Shown here piece after piece: positions 42,598 to 50,698 of a DNA stretch of 64,000 nt. This DNA comes from Candidatus Melainabacteria bacterium (GTDB lineage: Bacteria > Cyanobacteriota > Vampirovibrionia > LMEP-6097). Below the pieces are notes generated by a model, which saw only the letters and a list, made by a program, of their open reading frames with translations, was not told the DNA's origin and did not search any database. Position numbers and translations under genes: made by a program. Location: the NCBI GenBank assembly GCA_005110385.1, contig DUDT01000018.1:1-64000 (forward strand), read 5' to 3'. The first letter of the stretch is position 1, and each line of letters starts with the position of its first letter.

Positions 42598-43278
42598 TTA
42601 TAATGCTTTAGTAATCGCACGTCCCATAACTATATAATCAGCCCCACTTGCTATAGCCTTCTCTGGGGTCATAATACGCTGCTGATCATCACTATTAGTA
42701 TCAGCAAATCTAATCCCTGGACAAACTGTTAAAAAATCATTTCCACACTGCTTTTTAATTAAATTAGCTTCATGAGCTGAACATACCACTCCATCTAAGC
42801 CTGCTTCTTTAGAATTTAAAGCTAGCTTCAGAACATAATCTTCCAATGTAGTATTAATTAAAAGATCGTCCCTGAGCATATCCTGAGACATACTAGTAAG
42901 TATGGTAACTGCGATTAATTTAGTTTTAGGTGAAACTTCTTTTATAGCCTCAGCAGCAGCTTTCATGGCAGCCTTACCTGCAAAGGCATGAATATTAGTA
43001 ATATCTACATTTAACTTAGCTATAGCTTTTAAGGCTGATGCAGTGGTATTAGGGATATCATGAATTTTTAGATCTAAAAAAATCTTAAAACCCATATCTT
43101 GAATTTCACGCAGCATCTCTGGTCCTTCACTGTAAAATAGCTCCATACCGATTTTAAGCATCGCAGGTCTAAAGCTTTGATCATTACAGCGTTTCAGAAA
43201 TTTAAAAGTTTCTTCTTTAGAAGGAAAATCTAATGCGACTATTAATTTATCTAAAGTACTTTGCTCTAATTTACTCAT
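42598..43278 (-). CDS. pyrF: orotidine 5'-phosphate decarboxylase
   Basis: A 226-residue TIM-barrel enzyme for the last step of UMP synthesis. LIVALDFPSKEE, FLDLKIHDIPNT (catalytic Asp/Lys set), VTILTS and VCPGIRF, then IASGADYIVMGRAIT are all present. It is separated from pyrD by 7 bp in the same orientation, a clear two-gene pyrimidine unit. Confidence 0.97.
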   Translation of the reverse strand: MSKLEQSTLDKLIVALDFPSKEETFKFLKRCNDQSFRPAMLKIGMELFYSEGPEMLREIQDMGFKIFLDLKIHDIPNTTASALKAIAKLNVDITNIHAFAGKAAMKAAAEAIKEVSPKTKLIAVTILTSMSQDMLRDDLLINTTLEDYVLKLALNSKEAGLDGVVCSAHEANLIKKQCGNDFLTVCPGIRFADTNSDDQQRIMTPEKAIASGADYIVMGRAITKAL

Positions 43279-43285
43279 TTATATA

Positions 43286-44197
43286 TTACCTGCTTAAAGC
43301 CGCTCCCCTAATCTCCAGAAGAGACTTTATACCTTCTTCCTTTAATTTATTTTCTAAAGCGAGAATTAGCTCAGGGCAGGCAAAGGGATCTATAAAATTA
43401 GCGGTACCTACCGCTAAGGCTGAAGCTCCAGCGAAAAAAAACTCTAAAGCATCATCCACAGACTGAATTCCACCCATACCGATTATAGGTAAATTCACTT
43501 CACTTGCCACTTCGTAGATCATACGAATAGCAACAGGTTTAATCGCAGGTCCAGAGAGACCGCCACTGCCTCTCGCTAAAATGGGTTTACGAGTTTTTAA
43601 GTCTATACGCATACCTAAAAGAGTATTAATCAGCGATAAACCATCAGCTCCAGCTCGCTGAGCAGCTTTAGCCATAGATACTATACTGGTCACATTAGGT
43701 GAAAGCTTAACGAAAAGCGGAATATTTATCACCTTCTTCACCTCTCTAGTTAAGACTTCTAAAGATTCTTCATTAGAACCGAACTGTATACCGTTATGCA
43801 CATTAGGGCAGGAAACATTAAGCTCTATAGCCGAGACATTCTTTACCTGACTTAATTTTGCGCAGGTACTTACATAATCTTCGATAGAACTACCAGCAAC
43901 ATTAGCAAAAATCGCAGTGTCATACTGAGCTAAAAAAGCTAACTCTTCAGCTACGACCTTCTCTACACCAGGATTTTGCAGCCCTATGGAGTTAAGCATG
44001 CCACCTGGTGTTTCAGCCACCCTCGGCGTCCAGTTTCCAGTGCGCGGCTCCCAGCTAGTAGCTTTAATCGCGATGCCACCTAAAACAGAAAGATCATAAA
44101 ACTTAGCATACTCTCTACCAAAGCCAAAACAGCCAGACGCTGGCATTATCGGGTTCTTTAATTTAATTCCAGCTATTTCAGTAGCGAGTAAGTTCAC
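43286..44197 (-). CDS. pyrD: dihydroorotate dehydrogenase, class 1B catalytic subunit
   Basis: A 303-residue FMN enzyme oxidising dihydroorotate to orotate. [44 protein letters not shown] with the class 1 catalytic Cys, FVKLSPNVT and IIGMGGI match the NAD-dependent 1B type, which usually needs a PyrK electron-transfer subunit; no pyrK is in the window. The start is GTG at 44197 with a TAAAAT 8 nt upstream, another possible leaderless start. Confidence 0.95.
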   Translation of the reverse strand: MNLLATEIAGIKLKNPIMPASGCFGFGREYAKFYDLSVLGGIAIKATSWEPRTGNWTPRVAETPGGMLNSIGLQNPGVEKVVAEELAFLAQYDTAIFANVAGSSIEDYVSTCAKLSQVKNVSAIELNVSCPNVHNGIQFGSNEESLEVLTREVKKVINIPLFVKLSPNVTSIVSMAKAAQRAGADGLSLINTLLGMRIDLKTRKPILARGSGGLSGPAIKPVAIRMIYEVASEVNLPIIGMGGIQSVDDALEFFFAGASALAVGTANFIDPFACPELILALENKLKEEGIKSLLEIRGAALSR

Positions 44198-44222
44198 GGT
44201 CTATGATTTTAGCAAAAACAAA

Positions 44223-44930
44223 CTAAGAAACAGAGACAAATAGATAAAGGTATCTATGCTCGTCTGTGCCATTTACCCTAAAAACTGTAAGATCTATTCT
44301 GAATCCAAGTTTTAGCCATTCATGAAAAACTTCAGTATGACTACGTGGAACATACGCTATTTTCTTTTCTCCAAACTTTACACTGATAGCCTCTTTATCC
44401 ATGAGGTTTTCTGGCTCGGGATCTAAGCTGAGATTTTGCTCTAATAATTCTTCATTCTTAATACCTACTCCATAAAGTTGAAATGCAGCAGCCTGCATAA
44501 CGAACTGAAAAGGAGGTTTACAGCCATTAAATGGATTCGCGAAACTAAATGGGTTATCTGTTAAATGTGCTCCAGTATAGGCTAATAAATCAAAATCTGA
44601 GATATTTTTTACAGCATCCAAAGTATGATCTAAGGCATATAAAGCAAGAAATTTACCATAGTCACTGCGACTTTTTGGTGGAAGACGGCGAGAAAAAACT
44701 TTAATAGGTTCAGAATATTCGATAAGTGAAGCCTCTGCAAATATCGCAAAAGCTGGATAGCAAGTGAATCCTGCTTCGTACGCAGATTGCTTAGCTATGT
44801 ATTCAAATCTATCATTTCGGTATAACTTCCCGACAGGAAAACGGCTTCCTTCTGGACTTTTCCATATCAAATATATGAACTCAGAGTGAACTATATTTGA
44901 TATATATTTATGCTCGCTCATGGTAGGCAT
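44223..44930 (-). CDS. HIRAN-domain protein partnered with HipA-like kinase
   Basis: A 235-residue protein. Residues ~17-100 (FIYLIWKSPEGSRFPVGKLYR onward, and FSRRLPPKSRSDYGKFL) resemble the N-terminal part of HIRAN/HipA-N-like proteins. Residues ~145-230 form a HIRAN domain: LSLDPEPENLMDKEAISVKF and KKIAYVPRSHTEVF. HIRAN domains bind DNA 3' ends in some eukaryotic helicases; in bacteria they often stand alone beside accessory genes. The start codon overlaps the end of the kinase gene by 23 bp (an internal ATG at 44921 also fits), so the two are translationally coupled and probably act together. Confidence 0.72.
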   Translation of the reverse strand: MPTMSEHKYISNIVHSEFIYLIWKSPEGSRFPVGKLYRNDRFEYIAKQSAYEAGFTCYPAFAIFAEASLIEYSEPIKVFSRRLPPKSRSDYGKFLALYALDHTLDAVKNISDFDLLAYTGAHLTDNPFSFANPFNGCKPPFQFVMQAAAFQLYGVGIKNEELLEQNLSLDPEPENLMDKEAISVKFGEKKIAYVPRSHTEVFHEWLKLGFRIDLTVFRVNGTDEHRYLYLFVSVS

Positions 44931-45855
44931 TTTTGATTTTCCTTAATTTATTGACCCGAGATTCTATAAATCTACAAATATGCTTGCAAACATCATTTGA
45001 TAAATGAAATTCTAGTGATAGGTCCTCCGATAAGCTTTTAATATCGTATATTAGATTATAAACCTTAGTTTGATCTTCCAGTCTATCAACAAAATGTTGT
45101 AGTTTTGTTAAAACTAAATTAGAGCTGGAAAGCCTAGAATTTAGATAATCTAATACCGTGATTAAATCACGCTTAGATTCATTTGAATTAATAAAATTTT
45201 TTGATCTATATTGTCTTATGCTTTGTTCATAATCATATTCTTTAGTTAATAATTTATCCCATTCTCTAAAATCGTAACTAGCACCATTATCAAATAATGG
45301 ACTGAGTTGATTAATATTAGCTTGCTTCAGCACTCCCCAGTTATCATGATGCCTATCGGTATTGCCAATAATAAAATCGAATATTAAAGTACTTATCCAC
45401 CAGTCTTCAAAATCATAAATATCACTTTGTTCACAAGCGTTGAAAATGTCTTCCAGATTTTGTTTTTTATCATCATAGAGTTTAGATAGTGAAAGTAAAT
45501 AGCCTTGCATAAATTCACTACCCTTTGTGTAATAATGATCTGCATCAACAAACCACTCAGATAAAACACCATATTGAAAAGTTTGGGAATTATTATTAAT
45601 TGCAAGAAATGTTTTAGGAACATCTATATCTAGTAGTTCTTTAGCTAAGCGAAAGTTTATATATTCACAGCTTAGCTGTGCCTTACACTCTGATTCATAG
45701 CCATTCTTAACTCTAGACCACCATTTCTTATATAAATATTTCTTTTTATCAGGACTAACTAAAATTAATTTTTCGAGCATCCCCTCGCCATGAGAACCGT
45801 CGTTGGTAGATTCTAAAGCCCAATTAGAGACATCAAGTATTTTCTTGTAATCCAT
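44908..45855 (-). CDS. HipA-like Ser/Thr kinase
   Basis: A 315-residue kinase of the HipA_C/CtkA type. NDGSHGEGML (19-27) would be the glycine-rich loop, YLYKKWW has the ATP-binding Lys (43/44), FIIGNTDRHHDNWG (161-174) carries the catalytic Asp167 and metal Asn172, and PLFDNGASY (187-194) is the DFG-like metal site. All catalytic residues are retained. It lacks the N-terminal HipA subdomain, which seems to be supplied in part by the adjoining HIRAN protein. No HipB-like DNA-binding antitoxin is seen, so this is not a standard HipAB pair. Confidence 0.78.
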   Translation of the reverse strand: MDYKKILDVSNWALESTNDGSHGEGMLEKLILVSPDKKKYLYKKWWSRVKNGYESECKAQLSCEYINFRLAKELLDIDVPKTFLAINNNSQTFQYGVLSEWFVDADHYYTKGSEFMQGYLLSLSKLYDDKKQNLEDIFNACEQSDIYDFEDWWISTLIFDFIIGNTDRHHDNWGVLKQANINQLSPLFDNGASYDFREWDKLLTKEYDYEQSIRQYRSKNFINSNESKRDLITVLDYLNSRLSSSNLVLTKLQHFVDRLEDQTKVYNLIYDIKSLSEDLSLEFHLSNDVCKHICRFIESRVNKLRKIKNAYHERA

Positions 45856-45870
45856 AGGCTAAATTAAAAA

Positions 45871-46332
45871 TTAATCGACTTGAAGATCCTTTCTTATAGC
45901 ATTGTGTAGATTGTTTAAGGCTGCACGCTCGTCACTATTAGACTCCGTATCTGTAAGTAATTCTATATGTTCATTGACTTCTTGACTACCTACTAATTTA
46001 CAGCGTATTGCCCAATAATCAAAATCTTCTTGTGCTTTAATTTGATCTTGTATAGAATATCCATTGGAGCCTTCATCAACTGACCAAAGATCGTAATGAT
46101 CTCTTGTTTTTGATATTCTAGCCACTTCCTTGTACGCCTCCAAAATACCAATATACGCTTCTTTTTTTTCTTGGAATACCAATTCTCTCTTGTTAGCATT
46201 GTCATTTAGTTTAAATGTTATGTAAGCCGTTAAAATCAGGAGAAGACTTGGAAGAACAAAGTTGAAAAACCTTTCCAATGATTCTACTGAAAGGAAATTT
46301 GAAATAGATCGAAATATTTCACCTAAGTTCAT
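45871..46332 (-). CDS. small single-pass membrane protein in kinase cassette
   Basis: A 153-residue protein with one membrane helix at about 22-40 (FFNFVLPSLLLILTAYITF), followed by a charged, probably coiled-coil region (NDNANKRELVFQEKKEAYIGILEAYKEV) and an acidic tail. No family is recognised. It lies 15 bp upstream of the kinase gene in the same orientation and would be the first gene of a three-gene unit (membrane protein, kinase, HIRAN protein). Membrane proteins of this shape often act as sensors or effectors in accessory systems; that role is inference here. Confidence 0.65.
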   Translation of the reverse strand: MNLGEIFRSISNFLSVESLERFFNFVLPSLLLILTAYITFKLNDNANKRELVFQEKKEAYIGILEAYKEVARISKTRDHYDLWSVDEGSNGYSIQDQIKAQEDFDYWAIRCKLVGSQEVNEHIELLTDTESNSDERAALNNLHNAIRKDLQVD

Positions 46333-46372
46333 AAGATAAATACTATCAGCACCATAAATGTTAAGAAATTAG

Positions 46373-47026
46373 CTAAGAAATAAATCTCGCCTGAACCACT
46401 TCAGCCACAGTCCTAAACTCAATCCCCGAAAAGCGTTCTATAGAATTTAAACTAGCCTCTAACTGAGAGGCTTCCATAACTTCACTTACACTGTCTTCCT
46501 CTGCCAAAATCAGTGAATGAATATTTAAACCCTTAGCTTTAGCATGTTCAATAGAAAGTAAAGTCTGATTAATAGTACCTAAGACTGGTTTAGTTACAAG
46601 CACAGTAGCTAAATTTAAAGCTTTAGCGACATCACTAATCATTTCAGTAGAATTAATCGGCACAGCAAGCCCCCCAGCCCCTTCTACAACGACAAATTTA
46701 TACTCCAGTATTAATTTCTGAAAATCCTGCACGATTTTATTTATATCAATCACAATATTTTCCAAAGAAGATGCATAGTCTGGAGAAGCTGGAAAATCAA
46801 ATTCATAAGTACAGTAGGTATCTATATCTGGGCAAGACCTCTCGATACACTGATAATCAGCTTCATAAAAAATATTACCGAAAAGCTCTTTAGCATCTTT
46901 ACCACATTGAATTGGTTTATAGTAAGCTATGTCTCGTCTATCGATAATCTGAGCTACAGCCTCTATAATCTTCTGAGAAAAAAAAGTCTTACCGACACCT
47001 GTATCAGTCGCAGTAATAAAAATCAT
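46373..47026 (-). CDS. bioD: dethiobiotin synthetase
   Basis: A 217-residue ATP-dependent carboxylase that forms the ureido ring of dethiobiotin, the substrate of BioB. IFITATDTGVGKTFFSQKII is the P-loop, YYKPIQCGK the substrate Lys motif, VVEGAGGLAVPI the second conserved motif. The ribosome-binding site (GAGGAGG, 4 nt before ATG) and the bases up to the start codon belong to a palindromic-repeat fragment (47025-47068), so the repeat appears to supply the translation start signals. Confidence 0.95.
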   Translation of the reverse strand: MIFITATDTGVGKTFFSQKIIEAVAQIIDRRDIAYYKPIQCGKDAKELFGNIFYEADYQCIERSCPDIDTYCTYEFDFPASPDYASSLENIVIDINKIVQDFQKLILEYKFVVVEGAGGLAVPINSTEMISDVAKALNLATVLVTKPVLGTINQTLLSIEHAKAKGLNIHSLILAEEDSVSEVMEASQLEASLNSIERFSGIEFRTVAEVVQARFIS

Positions 47027-47068
47027 TCATCCTCCTCAGCCTTGAACTTATTCGTTCGGCTGCACGCC
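47025..47068 (-). repeat. repeat fragment supplying bioD ribosome-binding site
   Basis: Corresponds to the first ~44 bases of the 119-bp element read on the - strand: GGCGTGCAGCCGAACGAATA, then AGTTCAAGGCTGAGGAGGAT, then GAAT. The element's GAGGAGG-ACGA-ATG module here reads GAGGAGG-ATGA-ATG, and that ATG is the bioD start. Confidence 0.88.
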
Positions 47069-47071
47069 CAA

Positions 47072-48427
47072 CTAATAAGTTAGGCTACTAGCCTCCGATT
47101 CATCAGCATTCTTTGGTAAAATACGTGAAGACAATTCACTTTCTTCTATTTCAATATCAGTCTGCTCTGGGAAATTATCTCCAAGATTTTTAAACATTTT
47201 ATTTAAAATCAAACAAGATAGTGAATCAAAAGTTACATTCACCATAGTTCTTGTCATATCAAGGATACGATCAATACTGATAATTACACCAATAGCTTCT
47301 AGAGGTAATCCCACAGCCTGAAATACTATAGCCATAGTAATTAAACTGCCGTGAGGAATACCAGGCGTTCCAAAAGTCGCTAACAGAACCATTCCAACAA
47401 CAAATATCTGTTGAGTTAAAGTTAAAGGCTCTGGCAGCCAAGCTTGTGCAACAAATAAAGTAACAATAGATTCATAAATAGCTGCCCCGCACATATTCAT
47501 CGAAGCACCAATAGGAATGACGAAGCTCGCTATTTTATTAGGCACATTAAACTTCTTCTCTAAAGTTTCTAAAGTAATAGGAATAGAAGCAGCTGAGCTA
47601 GAGGTACTAAAGGCTGTCAGCATAACTTCTTTCATGCCACTGAAAAACTGTAATGGCGTAAAATCTGTAAAAAAGTGAACTAAAATCGGAGCCACTACTA
47701 ATATCATCGCCGCAAAAGCAATTAATACAGTACTTACAAAAGGCATGTAATTAGCTAAAGAACTAAGACCACCGATAGCAACAGTCTTCGTGATTAAAGC
47801 AAAAATACCCAAGGGTGATATCGCCATAATCCAATGAGTAACTTTTAATATCGCATTTAAACAAGCTTTAAAAAAATCAAGAACCATCCTCCCGTTCTTC
47901 ACTTTAATTAAAGCGACAGAAAATAAAATAGAGACTAAAATAATCTGCAACAAAGAGCCAGCTGCAAGGGATTTAAAAATATTATCAGGTACTATTCCAA
48001 ATATCAAATCACCAAAACTAAAACTCGATTCAGTAATGAATTTCACATCATCAGCTGCTGGATTAGAGTCTATAAGACTATGTAAATCAATGTGGTAGCC
48101 TGGTTTAAAGAAATTTACGAAGACGAGCCCAAAGGCAGCTGCAAATAGCATCAAGCCTTTAAATAGTAAAAACGTTACTAAGCCTACTTTACCTAAACTC
48201 TGAACCGGTAAATGCCCAACCCCAACAATAATAGAAGAAATGATCAGTGGTAAAACTATCATTTTTAAAAGCTTTAGGAAAAGATCACCAATCCAGCTAA
48301 TATGTGAAAGCCTAACGATACCAAGACTTGGGTCTTGCATATCTGTACCAGACACAGAGAAAAAATAACCTAGTATCGCACCAAGGGCAAGACCGATAAA
48401 AATTCTCCAATGTAGATCAAGTTTCAT
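47072..48427 (-). CDS. dicarboxylate/amino acid:cation symporter (DAACS)
   Basis: A 451-residue membrane carrier of the GltP/DctA family for glutamate, aspartate or C4-dicarboxylates. Conserved features in order: LHWRIFIGLALGAILGYFF (TM1), KMIVLPLIISSIIVG, the re-entrant-loop serine motif SSSAASIPITLE, GASMNMCGAAIYE, LATFGTPGIPHG, and DMTRTMVNVTFD at the substrate/cation site. The ~30-residue acidic/Ser-rich tail is cytoplasmic. It stands alone. Confidence 0.93.
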   Translation of the reverse strand: MKLDLHWRIFIGLALGAILGYFFSVSGTDMQDPSLGIVRLSHISWIGDLFLKLLKMIVLPLIISSIIVGVGHLPVQSLGKVGLVTFLLFKGLMLFAAAFGLVFVNFFKPGYHIDLHSLIDSNPAADDVKFITESSFSFGDLIFGIVPDNIFKSLAAGSLLQIILVSILFSVALIKVKNGRMVLDFFKACLNAILKVTHWIMAISPLGIFALITKTVAIGGLSSLANYMPFVSTVLIAFAAMILVVAPILVHFFTDFTPLQFFSGMKEVMLTAFSTSSSAASIPITLETLEKKFNVPNKIASFVIPIGASMNMCGAAIYESIVTLFVAQAWLPEPLTLTQQIFVVGMVLLATFGTPGIPHGSLITMAIVFQAVGLPLEAIGVIISIDRILDMTRTMVNVTFDSLSCLILNKMFKNLGDNFPEQTDIEIEESELSSRILPKNADESEASSLTY

Positions 48428-48476
48428 AATTAATAGTTAAGGTTATAATATGCAATTTAGAAATTAAAAGCAAGCT

Positions 48477-49451
48477 TTAAGATAAAATTTTATTTTTATC
48501 TTGAAACCACTCTATGAATTTATCTAAACCTTCACTAAGATGCGTCTTAGGATTATAAGCAAGCAGTGACTTAGCTTTAGAGATATCAGCACACGTTATA
48601 GGAACATCACCCACCACTCTATCTTGATAAGAGATAATTGCTGGCTTATTGAGCTTAGTCTCAAGAAGAGAAATTAATTCGCTAACAGTGTATGTCCGCG
48701 ATTCCCCTAAATTAAATATCTCAAATTTAGTATTAAAGTCTATCGCCTTGGTAATTCCATCTAGAATATCGTCAATATAAGTATAATCACGCTGATAAGA
48801 ACCATCACCATAAACTGGAATAGGCTTTCCTAAAAATATTAACTCTGAAAATTTATGGATAGCTAAATCAGGCCTCTGCCTAGCACCATAAACAGTAAAA
48901 AACCTTAAACAAACCGACGAAAGAGAATCTACTGAATATGTCATCGCATGCACCATCGCTTCACCAGAAACTTTAGTCGCAGCATAGGGACTAATAGGCT
49001 TACTAATATCCTCATCTTCCTTAAATGGTGTCACCGAACGAGATCCATAGACAGAACTACTAGAAGCAAAAACAAATTTAGATACTTTATATTTCTTCGC
49101 AAGATCTAACAAATTAATGGTGGAGTGGTTATTCACAGTATCATAAAGCCGAGGATTCTCTAAAGAAGGTCTAACACCAGCCATCGCCGCTAAATGAACT
49201 ATATGAGTAAAATTATATTTTTTAAAAAGCTCTTCAAGAGCATCATAATCTAATAAATCAAGCTCATAGATACTAGCATTAGTGCTTAAATAATGTTTTT
49301 TGCTGTTATCGCGCTTGATTTGAGGTGAATAGAAATCACAAAAATTATCAACCCCAACGAGCTTATCGCCTCTATCTATAAGTAAATCCATTAAATGTGA
49401 ACCAATAAACCCAGCAGAACCTGTTATTAAGATAGTTCTAGAATTATTCAC
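48477..49451 (-). CDS. NAD-dependent sugar epimerase, UDP-glucuronate 4-epimerase-like
   Basis: A 324-residue extended short-chain dehydrogenase. ITGSAGFIGSHLMDLLI binds NAD, HLAAMAGVRPSLENP, the SSSVYG strand and YAATK (catalytic Tyr/Lys) follow, then RFFTVYGARQRPDLAIHKF, typical of UDP-glucuronate epimerases and close relatives acting on UDP-sugars for surface polysaccharides. The first 4 bp overlap the stop of tmk, so the genes are coupled. Confidence 0.9.
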   Translation of the reverse strand: MNNSRTILITGSAGFIGSHLMDLLIDRGDKLVGVDNFCDFYSPQIKRDNSKKHYLSTNASIYELDLLDYDALEELFKKYNFTHIVHLAAMAGVRPSLENPRLYDTVNNHSTINLLDLAKKYKVSKFVFASSSSVYGSRSVTPFKEDEDISKPISPYAATKVSGEAMVHAMTYSVDSLSSVCLRFFTVYGARQRPDLAIHKFSELIFLGKPIPVYGDGSYQRDYTYIDDILDGITKAIDFNTKFEIFNLGESRTYTVSELISLLETKLNKPAIISYQDRVVGDVPITCADISKAKSLLAYNPKTHLSEGLDKFIEWFQDKNKILS

Positions 49452-50065
49452 AGCTGACCTTGTTCAATAAAACTATTAATCAGATTAACTATTCGCTCAT
49501 GAAGCACTTCACGAGAATGATTCTCGACATTTATAATTTTCACTCTTTCAGGTTCTTCATGTGCAATAGTCTTATAGCCATTAGCTATCCTAATGAAAAA
49601 TAGTTTATTTTCCTGTTCAATTCTATCTGGAGCTCCCTCACGCCTTCTTGCAGCTTCATCTGCATCTATCATTAACATCAAAGTAAGATCTGGCTTAATA
49701 CCTTTAGTAATATATGCATTTAACTGCCTAATAATCCCTATATCTAAATTTCTACCATAACCTTGATAAGCTAAAGTGCTATCAGTAAAACGATCACAGA
49801 TAACGACCTTAGTCGGGTCTTTAATTAGAGAATGATATTCTTCTACATGTTGGGCTCTATCTGCAAGATACACCAGAAGCTCAGCTTTGTCTGACACTTT
49901 ATAATTTTTATCAAGGATTAATTCCCTAAGCCGTTTACCAAGATCAGTACCTCCTGGATTCGAGGTGAACAACCAATCCTTATTATTCTCAGCAGCATAT
50001 TTTTTTAACAAAGACACCTGAGTAGTCTTTCCAGCTTGATCTGGCCCTTCAATAGTAATGAACAT
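49448..50065 (-). CDS. tmk: thymidylate kinase
   Basis: A 205-residue dTMP kinase. P-loop EGPDQAGKTTQ (Gln where Gly is usual), DRFTDSTLAYQGYGR is the DR(Y/F) substrate loop, and the LID region is RRREGAPDRIEQE. It precedes the epimerase gene with an overlapping ATGA, and follows rplI after 27 bp. Confidence 0.95.
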   Translation of the reverse strand: MFITIEGPDQAGKTTQVSLLKKYAAENNKDWLFTSNPGGTDLGKRLRELILDKNYKVSDKAELLVYLADRAQHVEEYHSLIKDPTKVVICDRFTDSTLAYQGYGRNLDIGIIRQLNAYITKGIKPDLTLMLMIDADEAARRREGAPDRIEQENKLFFIRIANGYKTIAHEEPERVKIINVENHSREVLHERIVNLINSFIEQGQL

Positions 50066-50092
50066 GAAATAAAATTATGACACGTATAAAAC

Positions 50093-50551
50093 TTAGATCG
50101 CTTGAACTTTAACTATAATAGTCGCAAAAATCTGAGCAGCTAGATTCAACTTAACTTCAAAATCACCAATAGCTCTAATAGGTGTTTTTAGATCAATCTG
50201 ATCTTTAGCAATTTTAATAGAAAGCTGCTGTTCAACAGCATTACTAACATTCTCTTTGGTTATAGCACCGAAAAGCTTACCAGATTCACCAGCCTTAGCT
50301 TCAATCTTAACAAACTGCTCATCAAGCTTAGCTTTAAGCTGTTCTGCTTTCTCTCTTCTCTGCTGTGCCTCTTCTTCAAGCTTGCTCTTTCTAACTTCAT
50401 ATTCAGCAAGGGTAAATCTATTAGCCACATGAGCAAGACCTCTAGGTAAAAGAAAATTTCTAGCGTAACCTGGTCTCACTTTTACAAGCTCACCAGCCTT
50501 ACCTAAATGTTCAACATCATCAACTAAAATTAAATCTAAAGCAGAAGCCAT
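50093..50551 (-). CDS. rplI: 50S ribosomal protein L9
   Basis: A 152-residue L9. The N-domain LILVDDVEHLGKAGELVKVRPGYARNFLLPRGLA is diagnostic, followed by the long connecting helix and the C-domain ending IGDFEVKLNLAAQIFATIIVKV. I place the start at ATG 50551, just before the conserved strand; a GTG at 50584 in frame would add 11 residues that L9 proteins normally lack. Neither has a clear ribosome-binding site. Confidence 0.95.
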   Translation of the reverse strand: MASALDLILVDDVEHLGKAGELVKVRPGYARNFLLPRGLAHVANRFTLAEYEVRKSKLEEEAQQRREKAEQLKAKLDEQFVKIEAKAGESGKLFGAITKENVSNAVEQQLSIKIAKDQIDLKTPIRAIGDFEVKLNLAAQIFATIIVKVQAI

Positions 50552-50643
50552 AAGAGAATTTATTTTAACATAATCAAATTTCACAATGGACGAAATATTA
50601 TTCTTCCTTAATGAAGTTATTTTATCTCTGATAGAATATTTTC

Positions 50644-50680
50644 CTTAAGTCAATTTTGATTTATCAAAACCTAACTTAAG
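50644..50680. promoter_or_regulatory. 37-bp imperfect palindrome between rplI and polA
   Basis: Outer arms CTTAAGT/ACTTAAG and inner arms TTTTGAT/ATCAAAA around a TT centre, 18 bp before the polA start. No T-tract follows in either direction, so an operator or a cruciform-forming site is more likely than a terminator. Confidence 0.45.
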
Positions 50681-50698
50681 AGTCCCACAAATTCCTTG

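Noticed and set aside
44908-45855. Classical HipA toxin of a HipAB module
   Set aside because: No HipB-like helix-turn-helix gene adjoins it and the N-terminal HipA subdomain is missing; the partner is a HIRAN protein instead.
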